DNA of 14,297 nt from Acidobacteriaceae bacterium (lineage in GTDB: Bacteria > Acidobacteriota > Terriglobia > Terriglobales > Acidobacteriaceae): assembly GCA_003139975.1 (NCBI GenBank), contig PLHN01000502.1, positions 196 through 14,492 on the forward strand. Reading direction: 5' to 3'. Position numbers and translations under genes: made by a program. The notes below the pieces were generated by a model. The model searched no databases. It had not been told where the DNA came from and worked only from the letters and a program-made list of their open reading frames with translations. This document shows, piece by piece, positions 1-6,727 of this stretch (the first letter of the stretch is position 1; every line of letters starts with the position of its first letter).

Positions 1-318
1 GTGACAACGCTGTTGTGGGCGCTGGTGCTGGCTGGGCTGGCGATTCTGGCTCTGAATCAGGTGGGCCACGTGGTGGAAGTCGGACTGCAGATCGTGTCCG
101 TGGCGTATGGCGCTTTGCTCGGTGTTTTCCTGTTGGGAGTGCTGACCAAGCGTGCAAATCAGAATGGGGCCATCGTGGGGATGCTGTGCGGGTTTGGGAC
201 GGGACTTTACCTCTGGCGCCGGTCGCACGTGCCGTTCACGTGGTGGGTCACGATCGGGACGTGTGTGACGTTCGCGGTCGGGTATGCTGTCAGCGTCATA
301 TGGAGAGCGGAGAATTGA
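1..318 (+). CDS. Sodium:solute symporter (SSS family), C-terminal fragment cut by window edge
   Basis: This is the last 105 residues of an integral membrane transporter. The reading frame is open from base 1, so the true start lies to the left and the GTG at position 1 should not be taken as the start. About three hydrophobic segments are visible (roughly residues 26-48, 54-73 and 79-100). The stretch reading GLQIVSVAYGALLGVFLLG, followed by LTKRANQNGAI, is typical of the late transmembrane helices of Na+/solute symporters of the SSS (SLC5-like) family, which use the sodium gradient to import sugars, organic acids or similar solutes. The substrate cannot be told from this piece. Its stop codon (316-318) lies inside the next gene, which begins at 300 in another frame, so the two may be translationally coupled or the second may have been inserted at this 3' end. 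The family call is good; nothing finer is supported. Confidence 0.8.
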   Translation: MTTLLWALVLAGLAILALNQVGHVVEVGLQIVSVAYGALLGVFLLGVLTKRANQNGAIVGMLCGFGTGLYLWRRSHVPFTWWVTIGTCVTFAVGYAVSVIWRAEN

Positions 319-716
319 ACCCGAATCACATCACTTCCGAAATCATCGGCGCGGCGATGAAAGTCCATCGAAAACTCGGCCCTGGCCTTCTGGAGTCGGC
401 ATACGAGGCATGCATGGAGTACGAACTCAAAATGGCCGGGCTGCAGGTGGAGCGGCAGAAGGCCGTGCCGCTGGTGTACGAAGCGGTAAAACTCGATTGC
501 GGATTCCGCGCCGACCTGGTTGTTAACGGCTTGGTCGCCGTGGAACTGAAGTGCAAAGAGGCGTTGCATCCCGTGGATGAGGCCCAGCTCCTGTCTCACC
601 TCCGGCTGTTGAATCTTCCCGTTGGGTTGCTCATCAATTTCCATGTTGTGCTCCTCAAGAGCGGGATTCGTAGGCTGGTCAACAATTATCGCGAGGAGGA
701 CTACGAAAAGCCTTGA
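300..716 (+). CDS. GxxExxY family protein (PDDEXK nuclease-like fold)
   Basis: A 138-residue protein of the GxxExxY family. The signature GLLESAY sits at residues 29-35, after an N-terminal helix with KVHRKLGPG. A PDDEXK-like core follows: D72 in FRADLVV and E82-x-K84 in VAVELKCKE, then Q96 in DEAQLLSHL and the family ending GLLINF. The fold is related to Holliday-junction resolvase/restriction endonuclease-type nucleases, but activity of this family is not established to my knowledge. I chose ATG 300 because family members start about 10-15 residues before the first conserved helix; the same frame stays open back to position 15, but that part only shadows the symporter. The start overlaps the symporter by 19 bp. 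The stop (714-716) touches the first base of a long palindrome. It may be a small mobile or selfish gene; this is inference. Confidence 0.88.
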   Translation: MESGELNPNHITSEIIGAAMKVHRKLGPGLLESAYEACMEYELKMAGLQVERQKAVPLVYEAVKLDCGFRADLVVNGLVAVELKCKEALHPVDEAQLLSHLRLLNLPVGLLINFHVVLLKSGIRRLVNNYREEDYEKP

Positions 717-819
717 ACCGCAGAGGGCGCTGAGGGGAACGCAGAGAACGCAGAGAGTAGGGAACTCCCGACAGAAGTCCTCCGCGTCCCCTGCGGGTTC
801 CTCTGCGCCCTCTGCGGTT
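716..819. repeat. Imperfect palindrome with 20-bp arms next to the GxxExxY gene
   Basis: Arms 716-735 and 800-819 are reverse complements of each other with one mismatch (T731 opposite T804). The 64-bp centre contains a tandem duplication of AACGCAGAG (738-746 and 747-755) and a partial inverted copy of the same theme around 784-799. The arm motif is CCGCAGAGGGCGC. Transcribed, it would fold into a long hairpin, and the bases after it (TAAAATCTTTCT) are T-rich, so it could also end transcription of the symporter/GxxExxY unit before the permease gene. From memory, CCGCAGAG-type repeats recur between genes in many environmental bacterial genomes; I cannot confirm other copies from this window. 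Confidence 0.85.
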
Positions 820-847
820 AAAATCTTTCTCTCGCAGTAGCCGACTA

Positions 848-2254
848 ATGACTTCGCAACCGCCCTCTTCCGGCCCCGAACTAGCTCGCGACCTGAAACT
901 CTCCCACGCTGGGGCAGTCGTGGTCGGCACCATCATCGGCAGCGGGATCTTTCTCGTCCCGCAGGAAATGATGCAAGCTGTCGGCTCCGCCCGCATCGTC
1001 TATCTCGCCTGGCTCGTCGGCGGATTGCTTTCTTTTTTCGGCGCGCTCACCTATGCCGAACTCGGCGCGATGAAGCCGCAAGCCGGCGGCGAATATGTTT
1101 ATGTTCGCGATGCCTACGGCCCCCTGCCAGCTTTTCTTTACGGATGGACCTGGTTCCTCATCGCCAAGCCCGCTTCCATCGCCACCGTTACTACTGGATT
1201 GGTGCGCACGCTCGCGACCTTTCCCGTCTTTGCATTTTTCTCACGCCCATGCGTCTCGACTGGTTCGTTCTCAGTTAGCTATGGCCAGCTCGTCGCCATT
1301 GCCGCCGCCATTTTCATCACCTGGCTGAACTATATCGGCATCCGCAAAGCGGGAGAATTCCAATTTCTCTTCACGCTCCTGAAAATCGCCGTCATCCTTG
1401 GCATCGTCGCCGTAGGCTTCAGCTACAAGAATGGAACCTGGGCGAATTTCTCAACCACCTTCGCCGGAGCCAAAGGCGGCCTCGCCGGCTTCTTCGCCGC
1501 GCTGGTAGCCGCTCTCTGGGCCTACGATGGCTGGAACGATCTCAACATGGTGGCCGGCGAGATTCGCAATCCCCAGCGCAACATTCCTCTTTCTCTGGTC
1601 TGGGGAGTGGCAACCGTAGGCGCGCTCTACGTCCTCATCAATGCGGCCGTGCAATATGCGATGCCGGCCTCTGCCGTCGCCGCCTCCGCGCGTCCGGCGG
1701 CCGACGCCGTCGCGCTGGTCCTCGGCCGCGGCGGTGCAACCCTCGTCTCAATCGGCATTGCCATATCCATGCTCGTGACGTTGAACGGCACCATCATGAG
1801 CGGCGCGCGCGTCCCCTTTGCCATGTCACGCGACCGGTATTTCTTCAAGGCAATTGCCGAAGTGCATCCGCGATTCCACACTCCCTCGGTTGCTCTTGTC
1901 GTTCAATGCGGATTGTCCATGGTCCTGCTGCTTGGCGGAGGCAATTTCCGCCAGTTCTTCTCGCTCGCCATCTTTGCCGAATGGCTCTTCTACATGATTG
2001 CCGGCAGCACGGTCTTCGTTTTTCGCGTCCGCGATCCGAACGCCGATCGCCCCTATCGCGTGCTCGGCTATCCCATCGTTCCCGCGCTATTCATCGCAGC
2101 CTCAGCCATCCTTTTGTATTACACATTCACCGACAATCTTCGCTATTCCGCGGAAGGATGTTTAACGATCCTGGCCGGCATCCCAGTCTTTTATTTTTTC
2201 GCGCGCAGGCGTGGGTCAGAAACTCAAGTAACCGGTAATCAAATCAAAGGCTAG
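848..2254 (+). CDS. APC superfamily amino-acid permease (LAT/SteT-like)
   Basis: A 468-residue inner-membrane transporter with about 12 hydrophobic segments. Helix 1 carries GTIIGSGIF (residues 27-35), the unwound glycine motif that binds the substrate backbone in APC transporters. Helix 6 carries AYDGWND (225-231) followed by GEIRNPQRNIP, the pattern of the L-type amino-acid transporter (LAT) branch and of bacterial exchangers such as SteT. It probably exchanges or imports neutral amino acids; specificity is not readable. The length is normal for bacterial LAT-like permeases. The start at ATG 848 gives the usual short hydrophilic N-terminus of about 20 residues before helix 1; I see no good Shine-Dalgarno sequence. 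It stands alone: a 131-bp gap with the palindrome on the left and a 119-bp gap before the next gene. Confidence 0.9.
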   Translation: MTSQPPSSGPELARDLKLSHAGAVVVGTIIGSGIFLVPQEMMQAVGSARIVYLAWLVGGLLSFFGALTYAELGAMKPQAGGEYVYVRDAYGPLPAFLYGWTWFLIAKPASIATVTTGLVRTLATFPVFAFFSRPCVSTGSFSVSYGQLVAIAAAIFITWLNYIGIRKAGEFQFLFTLLKIAVILGIVAVGFSYKNGTWANFSTTFAGAKGGLAGFFAALVAALWAYDGWNDLNMVAGEIRNPQRNIPLSLVWGVATVGALYVLINAAVQYAMPASAVAASARPAADAVALVLGRGGATLVSIGIAISMLVTLNGTIMSGARVPFAMSRDRYFFKAIAEVHPRFHTPSVALVVQCGLSMVLLLGGGNFRQFFSLAIFAEWLFYMIAGSTVFVFRVRDPNADRPYRVLGYPIVPALFIAASAILLYYTFTDNLRYSAEGCLTILAGIPVFYFFARRRGSETQVTGNQIKG

Positions 2255-2264
2255 ATTGGTTACC
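2234..2264 (+). other. Hairpin over the permease stop codon, without U-tract
   Basis: GGTAATCAA (2234-2242) and TTGGTTACC (2256-2264) pair over 9 positions with one G-U wobble and a 13-base loop. The stop codon TAG (2252-2254) lies in the loop. What follows is purine-rich (AAAGGACACG), not a U-tract, so this is not a convincing intrinsic terminator. It may stabilise the 3' end of the permease message or be chance. Confidence 0.3.
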
Positions 2265-2373
2265 AAAGGACACGCGCAGGCGACACGTTTACCCGGTCCC
2301 CAAACTGCCCTACCTTGAAGACTCCAACCCTGAGCAGTCTCCCCATGCTTGGGTCCCCATTTGGAGCCAAGGG

Positions 2374-3435
2374 ATGCCTGTGTCCTATCAACAATTTCAG
2401 CTCGGCTTGCTGCCCGAGAACAAGTGGAACTGGCGCAGTTTCGCCGCGAGTTACGGCCTTGTCACCGCGCTCATCGTGTTCCTCATACTTCTCGGTATCC
2501 TCGTGCCCGACACGCTGAAGATCTTGCCCAATTATTACGTGACCGAACTCATCCCGCGGCCAGCGCTCAGAACGGAAAAGCTGCCGAAGGCGAAGCCACT
2601 GCCCGTGCACGCCAAATTGTTGCCGCCCGAACCGGTGTTCAAGGCACCCAAGCTGGTTGTGCCCGAAGAGGTTCATGCCACCAGACCACAGCCCCAACAA
2701 GAGATTGAGCCGCCCAAAGTGGCTTTGAATAACTTTGCTCCTGCCGTGCTTAAGCCGATCCCGGGAGGCGCGCGCCCGGTTTTGATCCACACCGGCGATT
2801 TTCAAGGCAGCTCAGTGACGCCCACCGTCAATGCTCCGATCCAGAAGGTGCAGACTGGCGGTTTTGGCGACCCCAACGGTTTGAAGCCCAGCGAAAACAG
2901 CAAGCCCAACGGCAAGCTGATCGCTTCCGCCGCGGGTTCGTTTGACATGCCCGTCGGCCCCGGACAAGGCAACGGGTCCGGCGGCGCCAAAGGGATCAAG
3001 GGAACGGTAGCCAGCACCGATTTCGGCGATGGCATCGCCACTCCCGGTCGGGGTGACGGACGCAGCAGCGGCCGCGGCAACGCCACGGTACAAAGCTCGG
3101 GTTTTGGCACGCAGCAAATCGCGCAGAACGTGCCCCACGCTCCGCGCATGGATACGGGACCGGCAACCACTGCCGTCGAGATCACTTACAAGCCAAATCC
3201 GGTTTATACGCAGGATGCACGAGATCTGAAGTTGGAAGGTGAAGTTCTGCTCGAAGTCGAGTTTTCCGCGGGTGGGCAGTTGCATGTCAACCGCATTGTC
3301 AAAGGTCTCGGCCACGGACTTGACGAGGCTGCCATCTCGGCTGCCAACAAAATGCGTTTTAAGCCCGCCATGCACTACGGGCAGGCGGTCGATTCGACAG
3401 CCATCGTGCACGTGGTATTTCAACTGGCGTACTGA
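2374..3435 (+). CDS. TonB-like energy-transducer protein with FG-type repeats
   Basis: A 353-residue protein with TonB layout: a cytoplasmic N-terminus, one transmembrane helix at about 27-46, a proline/lysine-rich periplasmic stretch (about 60-130), a glycine-rich middle (about 135-260), and a TonB C-terminal domain at about 268-353. The last domain shows PNPVYTQDAR, KLEGEVLLEVEF and LGHGLDEAAISAANKMRFKPA, which match the TonB family consensus. TonB proteins pass proton-motive-force energy from ExbB/ExbD to outer-membrane receptors, but no exbB or exbD is in this window, so it may instead be a periplasm-spanning structural or adaptor protein. The middle holds five regularly spaced phenylalanine motifs (F143, F164, F190, F217, F244). 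ATG 2374 has GGAG at 2363-2366, 7 bases upstream. The M48 protease starts 18 bp after the stop, so the two are almost surely co-transcribed. Confidence 0.82.
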   Translation: MPVSYQQFQLGLLPENKWNWRSFAASYGLVTALIVFLILLGILVPDTLKILPNYYVTELIPRPALRTEKLPKAKPLPVHAKLLPPEPVFKAPKLVVPEEVHATRPQPQQEIEPPKVALNNFAPAVLKPIPGGARPVLIHTGDFQGSSVTPTVNAPIQKVQTGGFGDPNGLKPSENSKPNGKLIASAAGSFDMPVGPGQGNGSGGAKGIKGTVASTDFGDGIATPGRGDGRSSGRGNATVQSSGFGTQQIAQNVPHAPRMDTGPATTAVEITYKPNPVYTQDARDLKLEGEVLLEVEFSAGGQLHVNRIVKGLGHGLDEAAISAANKMRFKPAMHYGQAVDSTAIVHVVFQLAY

Positions 3436-3453
3436 AACTTTGGAGATGAAGTC

Positions 3454-5232
3454 ATGCGCAATACGAAATTGATGGTTTTGGCTCTGCTCGCGCTGGCCAT
3501 GACGATGACGGCAGTTGCCGAGAAGAAAAAGCCCGTAGCCCCAACGGCTGCGGCTGAATCCCAGACCGGTCAAGCCCAGACCACGCTGGCGCCGCCCACC
3601 ACCATGGATCAGGTCGTCGACCGTGTCATCCTGCGCGAGAAAGCCCTGGTCACATTTCTAGCCCCGCGCACGCCGGTCGTCGAGACCTACCTGCAGGATC
3701 TGACCCAGGATCCGCAGATGGGGCCGATTCCGCAGAGCGACCACTATTTCCTCGGCCGCATGGATCTCAGCGACTCCATCGACCGCGAGGACTACCTTAA
3801 CGACAAGGGTAAGGGCAGCAAGGATAGCGACGAAGGCATGGAGAAGCGTCTTCTGGGCGGCTTCACCAAGATGTTCAAGTTCCAGTATCAGCCCCTCGGC
3901 TTCTCCTGGATGATCTACGCCGATCGCAACGAATTCGACCGCCAGCACTACGATTTTCACTATGCCCGCCGCGAATTCCTCGGCGATGTGCGCTGCCTGG
4001 TGTTTGATATCCTTCCCAAGAAAGACGCCGGCGGCCACGGCCGTTTCATCGGACGCATATGGGTTGAGGATCAGGGTTTTAACATCGTCCGCCTGAACGG
4101 CACTTATGCCCGCCCCTCGCGCAACGCCTACTTCTTCCACATGGATAGCTGGCGCTTGAACCTGACTGAGGGCTATTGGATCCCGTCTTACATCTACAGC
4201 GAAGAAGGCGACTTCACCGCCGGAGCCAAAAACAAGCTCGCCTTCAAAGCGCAAACCCGCATGTGGGGCTACAACCTGAAAGCGTCAAGCGCCAATGAGG
4301 AACTCACGCAGATTCGCGTCGATAGCGTGAAAGACGAAACACCTTCCGCGCAGGATGCATCGCCTCTGGCCGCCGAGCGCAACTGGCAGCAGCAGGCCGA
4401 AGACAACGTGATCGAACGCCTCGAGAAGGCGGGCTTGGTCGCGCCCGAAGGCGAGGTCGACAAGATTCTGCAAACCGTCGTCAACAACATCGAGATCACC
4501 AATAACATCGACCTGCCGCGCCCCGTCCGCACGCGCGTGCTGACCACTTCCCCGCTCGAAACCTTCAGCGTGGGCAACACCATCGTCGTGAGCCGCGGCC
4601 TGATCGACGTGCTCCCCGACGAGGGCAGCCTCGCCATGGTGCTGGCGCACGAACTGGCGCACATCGTTCTCGGGCACAACCTGGGCAGCATGTATGCCTT
4701 CAACGACCGCATGCTGTTCTCCGACGAAGGCACCTTCGCCAACCTCGGCTTCAAGCACATTCCGGAAGAGGAAACAGCCGCCGACAAAAAAGCGATCGAG
4801 ATGCTGAAGGCTTCGCCCTACGCACAAAAGCTCGACTCTGCCGGCCTGTTCATCAAGGCCCTGCAAGCGCGCGCCCCGCAATTGGCCGCCCTGCTGCAGG
4901 CTCACCTCGGCAACAACATGGCCGAAAACGGCACCATCACGCGCATGGCCGCGCTCGCCAATGGAGCTCCTGCGCTCGAGTGGAACAAGCTCGATCAGAT
5001 TGCCGCGCTGCCTTTGGGCGGCCGCGTCAAGCTCAATCCCTGGGATAACAAAGTTGAACTGATCAAGGCGCAGCCGGTTGCCATCACTTCGGCGCGCGAC
5101 AAAATGCCGTTCGAGGTCACGCCGTTTTTCCCGCGCCTGGCTCGCTATAACAGCGTAGCCACCGCGCCGGCGACACCCGCGCCCGCGACGGCAGGCACAA
5201 CCGCCAACGCCAATCCCACCCCGGCAAACTAG
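3454..5232 (+). CDS. Secreted M48 family zinc metalloprotease with large N-terminal domain
   Basis: A 592-residue protein. Residues 1-22 form a signal peptide (MRNTK, hydrophobic core, AVA then E), so it acts outside the cytoplasmic membrane. The protease part carries HELAH at 399-403 (two zinc histidines and the catalytic E400) and ETAAD at 440-444, whose E440 is the expected third zinc ligand of M48 peptidases. Before it lie about 370 residues; the part near 150-260, with FIGRIWVEDQGFNIVRL and ending in a YWIPSYIYSEEGDF stretch, looks like the LolA/RseB-type fold of outer-membrane lipoprotein-sorting proteins, which is inference. The tail (about 565-592) is Ala/Pro/Thr-rich. ATG 3454 has GGAG at 3442-3445, spaced 8. 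It follows the TonB-like gene by 18 bp and is closed by a terminator. M48 relatives such as BepA handle misassembled outer-membrane proteins, so an envelope quality-control role is plausible; the substrate is unknown. Confidence 0.85.
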   Translation: MRNTKLMVLALLALAMTMTAVAEKKKPVAPTAAAESQTGQAQTTLAPPTTMDQVVDRVILREKALVTFLAPRTPVVETYLQDLTQDPQMGPIPQSDHYFLGRMDLSDSIDREDYLNDKGKGSKDSDEGMEKRLLGGFTKMFKFQYQPLGFSWMIYADRNEFDRQHYDFHYARREFLGDVRCLVFDILPKKDAGGHGRFIGRIWVEDQGFNIVRLNGTYARPSRNAYFFHMDSWRLNLTEGYWIPSYIYSEEGDFTAGAKNKLAFKAQTRMWGYNLKASSANEELTQIRVDSVKDETPSAQDASPLAAERNWQQQAEDNVIERLEKAGLVAPEGEVDKILQTVVNNIEITNNIDLPRPVRTRVLTTSPLETFSVGNTIVVSRGLIDVLPDEGSLAMVLAHELAHIVLGHNLGSMYAFNDRMLFSDEGTFANLGFKHIPEEETAADKKAIEMLKASPYAQKLDSAGLFIKALQARAPQLAALLQAHLGNNMAENGTITRMAALANGAPALEWNKLDQIAALPLGGRVKLNPWDNKVELIKAQPVAITSARDKMPFEVTPFFPRLARYNSVATAPATPAPATAGTTANANPTPAN

Positions 5233-5257
5233 GCCGGTCCACAAGTTGAAGGAAGCG

Positions 5258-5305
5258 CAGGCTGGAGCCGGAAGCAATTCCGGGTTTCAGCCTGTGTCTT
5301 ATTTT
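5258..5305 (+). terminator. Rho-independent terminator of the tonB-like/M48 unit
   Basis: A two-part stem: CAGGCTG (5258-5264) pairs with CAGCCTG (5288-5294), and inside it CCGGAA (5268-5273) pairs with TTCCGG (5278-5283) around a GCAA tetraloop. The stem is followed by TGTCTTATTTT (5295-5305), a T-rich run. It begins 25 bp after the M48 stop. The small internal bulge (GAG opposite GTTT) is tolerable. This is the best terminator in the window. Confidence 0.75.
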
Positions 5306-5315
5306 GGGGCGTAGC

Positions 5316-5332
5316 GCCGGCATCCTGCCGGC
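5316..5332. repeat. Short perfect palindrome GCCGGCA-TCC-TGCCGGC
   Basis: A 7-bp perfect inverted repeat with a 3-base loop, right after the terminator. From memory, the surrounding motif GTAGCGCCGGCATCCTGCCG is of a kind seen dispersed between genes in acidobacterial and other environmental genomes; only one copy is in this window. Confidence 0.55.
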
Positions 5333-5347
5333 TGTCGCGAGAACCTG

Positions 5348-5367
5348 CCCTGACCCTGTCGAAGGGG
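5348..5367. repeat. REP-like module with CCCTGACCCTGTCGAAGGGG
   Basis: This 20-base unit resembles the dispersed CTTCGACAGGCTCAGG-type module I recall from many bacterial genomes; read on the minus strand it encodes the familiar spurious peptide APSTGSG. The CCCT at 5348-5351 and AGGG at 5363-5366 pair, giving a small hairpin. It lies at the 3' ends of two converging genes, the usual place for REP-type sequences. Dispersal in this genome is not shown by the window. Confidence 0.5.
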
Positions 5368-5392
5368 CGTCCCGCCCTCGCACCGTTAGCCA

Positions 5393-6097
5393 CTAAAAGT
5401 GCTCCCGCAAGTCCGCGAACCGGTCCACCACCACCAGTCGCTGCGCGGGAGGCGCCTCCGCCAGCTCCTCATGCTCCAATATCCACGTATTGTCGTGGGG
5501 CACAAACACCGCGTGCAACCCCGCCGCCAGCGCCGGATTGATGTCCGACTTCGGACTATTCCCCACCATCCAGGTCTCGTCCGTCGCCAGCGCATACTTC
5601 GAAATCGCCGAACGGTATGTCGCTTCGTCCTTCTCGGCCACAATCTCGACCGCCGCAAAATATTCTTTCAATCCAGACCGCTCCACTTTGCTCGCCTGCT
5701 CGGCCGGATGGCCTTTCGTCATCAGAATCAGATGATGCCTCTCGCTTAGGTAGTCGAGCGTCTCCGGCACACCCGCAATCAGCTCCACTGGATGCTCTGC
5801 AATCTGGTGGGCAAAACTCCGAATCCGTTCGTGCAGCGCGGGAGTCACCGGCTCGACCGAGAGCTTCTCAAAGGTTTCCACCAGTGAGTGCGCGAAGCTG
5901 TGCAGCCCATAGCCATGCTTCACAATCGAGTCGCGCTCCACGTCGTTCAGAACCAGCCGCACCGCTTCGGGCGAATATTCACGGTGATCAAGAAACGAAA
6001 TGAACTTGGCGATCGCCCGCTCGAAATAGATGTTGTTCTCCCAGAGCGTGTCATCCGCATCGATCAGCAACGTCTGCGCCCCGTTCTCGTCCCCCAT
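5393..6097 (-). CDS. HAD-superfamily hydrolase (phosphatase-like)
   Basis: A 234-residue cytoplasmic protein with all four HAD motifs: motif [11 protein letters not shown] with nucleophile D13 and acid/base D15; motif II in LILMTKG with T127; motif III K156 in AEKDEATY; motif IV GNSPKSD with D185. A helical cap lies between motifs I and II (about residues 20-110), so it is a class I HAD enzyme, and the length is typical. Such enzymes hydrolyse small phosphate esters (phosphoglycolate, nucleotides, sugar phosphates and others); the substrate is not readable here. The start at 6097 has AGAGGG immediately upstream (minus strand), rather close for a ribosome binding site, but the next in-frame methionine would remove motif I. 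It converges on the M48 gene and diverges from the MmeI-like remnant, with no co-directional partner. Confidence 0.88.
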   Translation of the reverse strand: MGDENGAQTLLIDADDTLWENNIYFERAIAKFISFLDHREYSPEAVRLVLNDVERDSIVKHGYGLHSFAHSLVETFEKLSVEPVTPALHERIRSFAHQIAEHPVELIAGVPETLDYLSERHHLILMTKGHPAEQASKVERSGLKEYFAAVEIVAEKDEATYRSAISKYALATDETWMVGNSPKSDINPALAAGLHAVFVPHDNTWILEHEELAEAPPAQRLVVVDRFADLREHF

Positions 6098-6112
6098 GCC
6101 CTCTATGATAAC

Positions 6113-6415
6113 CGCCGCTCACTGCGAAACTGGATCGTCATCGCTGCGAAACCGGAAGGTCATCCTAACGCCGCCCGCGAACTCGTGAAAAAGCGCGACG
6201 CATGGCTGAACCCGCCTGACGCTTCAGCGGCGGAATTAAAGAAGCGCACGCTGACGAACCTGTACAACGAAAACCCCACGTGGCTGCAGGACGCCCACCG
6301 GGAACTTGACGATGCCGTGTTCGCCGCCTACGGCTGGCCGAAAAATCTGACCGATCAGGAAATTCTGACCCGCCTCCTTCAACTCAACCTCGAACGGTCA
6401 CGCCCACCGATCTAG
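6113..6415 (+). pseudogene. C-terminal remnant of an MmeI-like (type IIL) DNA methyltransferase/restriction enzyme
   Basis: An open frame of about 100 codons reading [46 protein letters not shown] and [13 protein letters not shown]. This series matches the extreme C-terminus of large class I SAM-dependent DNA methyltransferases of the MmeI-like/type IIL group (intact proteins are about 900-1000 residues). There is no methyltransferase core (NPPF), no target-recognition domain and no nuclease part in the window, and the frame has no ATG in the homologous part; a GTG at 6185 without a Shine-Dalgarno sequence is the only alternative start. The left end is set by similarity and is approximate. 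The natural-looking stop suggests the 3' end is intact and the 5' nine-tenths were lost, leaving the scar beside the HAD gene start (6097). A short live gene made of this tail alone is possible but unlikely. Confidence 0.7.
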
Positions 6416-6504
6416 CCGCGATTTCCATATATCATGCCCGTCAAGCCCCCTTTGGCCTCCCACAAATCCCCGAACCCCTTTCGTTTATTATCTCTGCACA
6501 CATT

Positions 6505-6554
6505 GTACGTACACATGTGTATTTCAAACAATATTTTGTTCGCCAATTGTTCGC
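6505..6554. repeat. AT-rich cluster of palindromes and an 11-bp-period direct repeat
   Basis: GTACGTAC (6505-6512) overlaps the perfect 10-bp palindrome ACACATGTGT (6511-6520). Then TTGTTCGC occurs at 6536-6543 and again at 6547-6554, one helical turn apart. Such an arrangement could be an operator, but no regulator gene lies in the window and the nearest genes are the upstream remnant and uppP 340 bp downstream. The short perfect matches could be chance in AT-rich DNA. Confidence 0.5.
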
Positions 6555-6727
6555 TTCTCTGGGGAGAAAAACCGGAACGGAAAATGGGCACGAATCTCGG
6601 CTCTTTCAGGAGACACGGACGGAACCCTCTTGACACTCCATGCTAAAATTGATCCTTCGACGGTAAAGTGGGCTCATGGCTCCCTGACATCAGGAACCGC
6701 CGAACATTAAGGCTAACGCTTTATTTT

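Noticed and set aside
15..299. N-terminal extension of the GxxExxY protein back to position 15
   Set aside because: This part is the shifted frame of the symporter gene and does not resemble the family, whose members start near the conserved helix.
679..996. Minus-strand open frame of 105 codons across the palindrome and the permease 5' end
   Set aside because: It translates the repeat into a low-complexity Arg/Gly series (NRRGRRGTRRGRGG) and overlaps the clear permease gene; a typical spurious frame caused by the repeat.
2234..2264. Intrinsic terminator of the permease gene
   Set aside because: The hairpin is real on paper, but A/G-rich sequence follows it instead of a U-tract, so I list it only as a hairpin.
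5117..5383. Minus-strand open frame containing DAPSTGSGQ
   Set aside because: It is produced by the dispersed repeat modules and the antisense of the M48 3' end; no family resemblance.
6412..6646. Open frames of 70-74 codons on both strands in the HAD-uppP gap
   Set aside because: They overlap each other, lack ribosome binding sites and domain resemblance, and cover the repeat-bearing AT-rich patch.
6630..6649. TTGACA followed by TAAAAT as a promoter
   Set aside because: The spacing is 8 bp instead of about 17, and no gene starts within a plausible distance.
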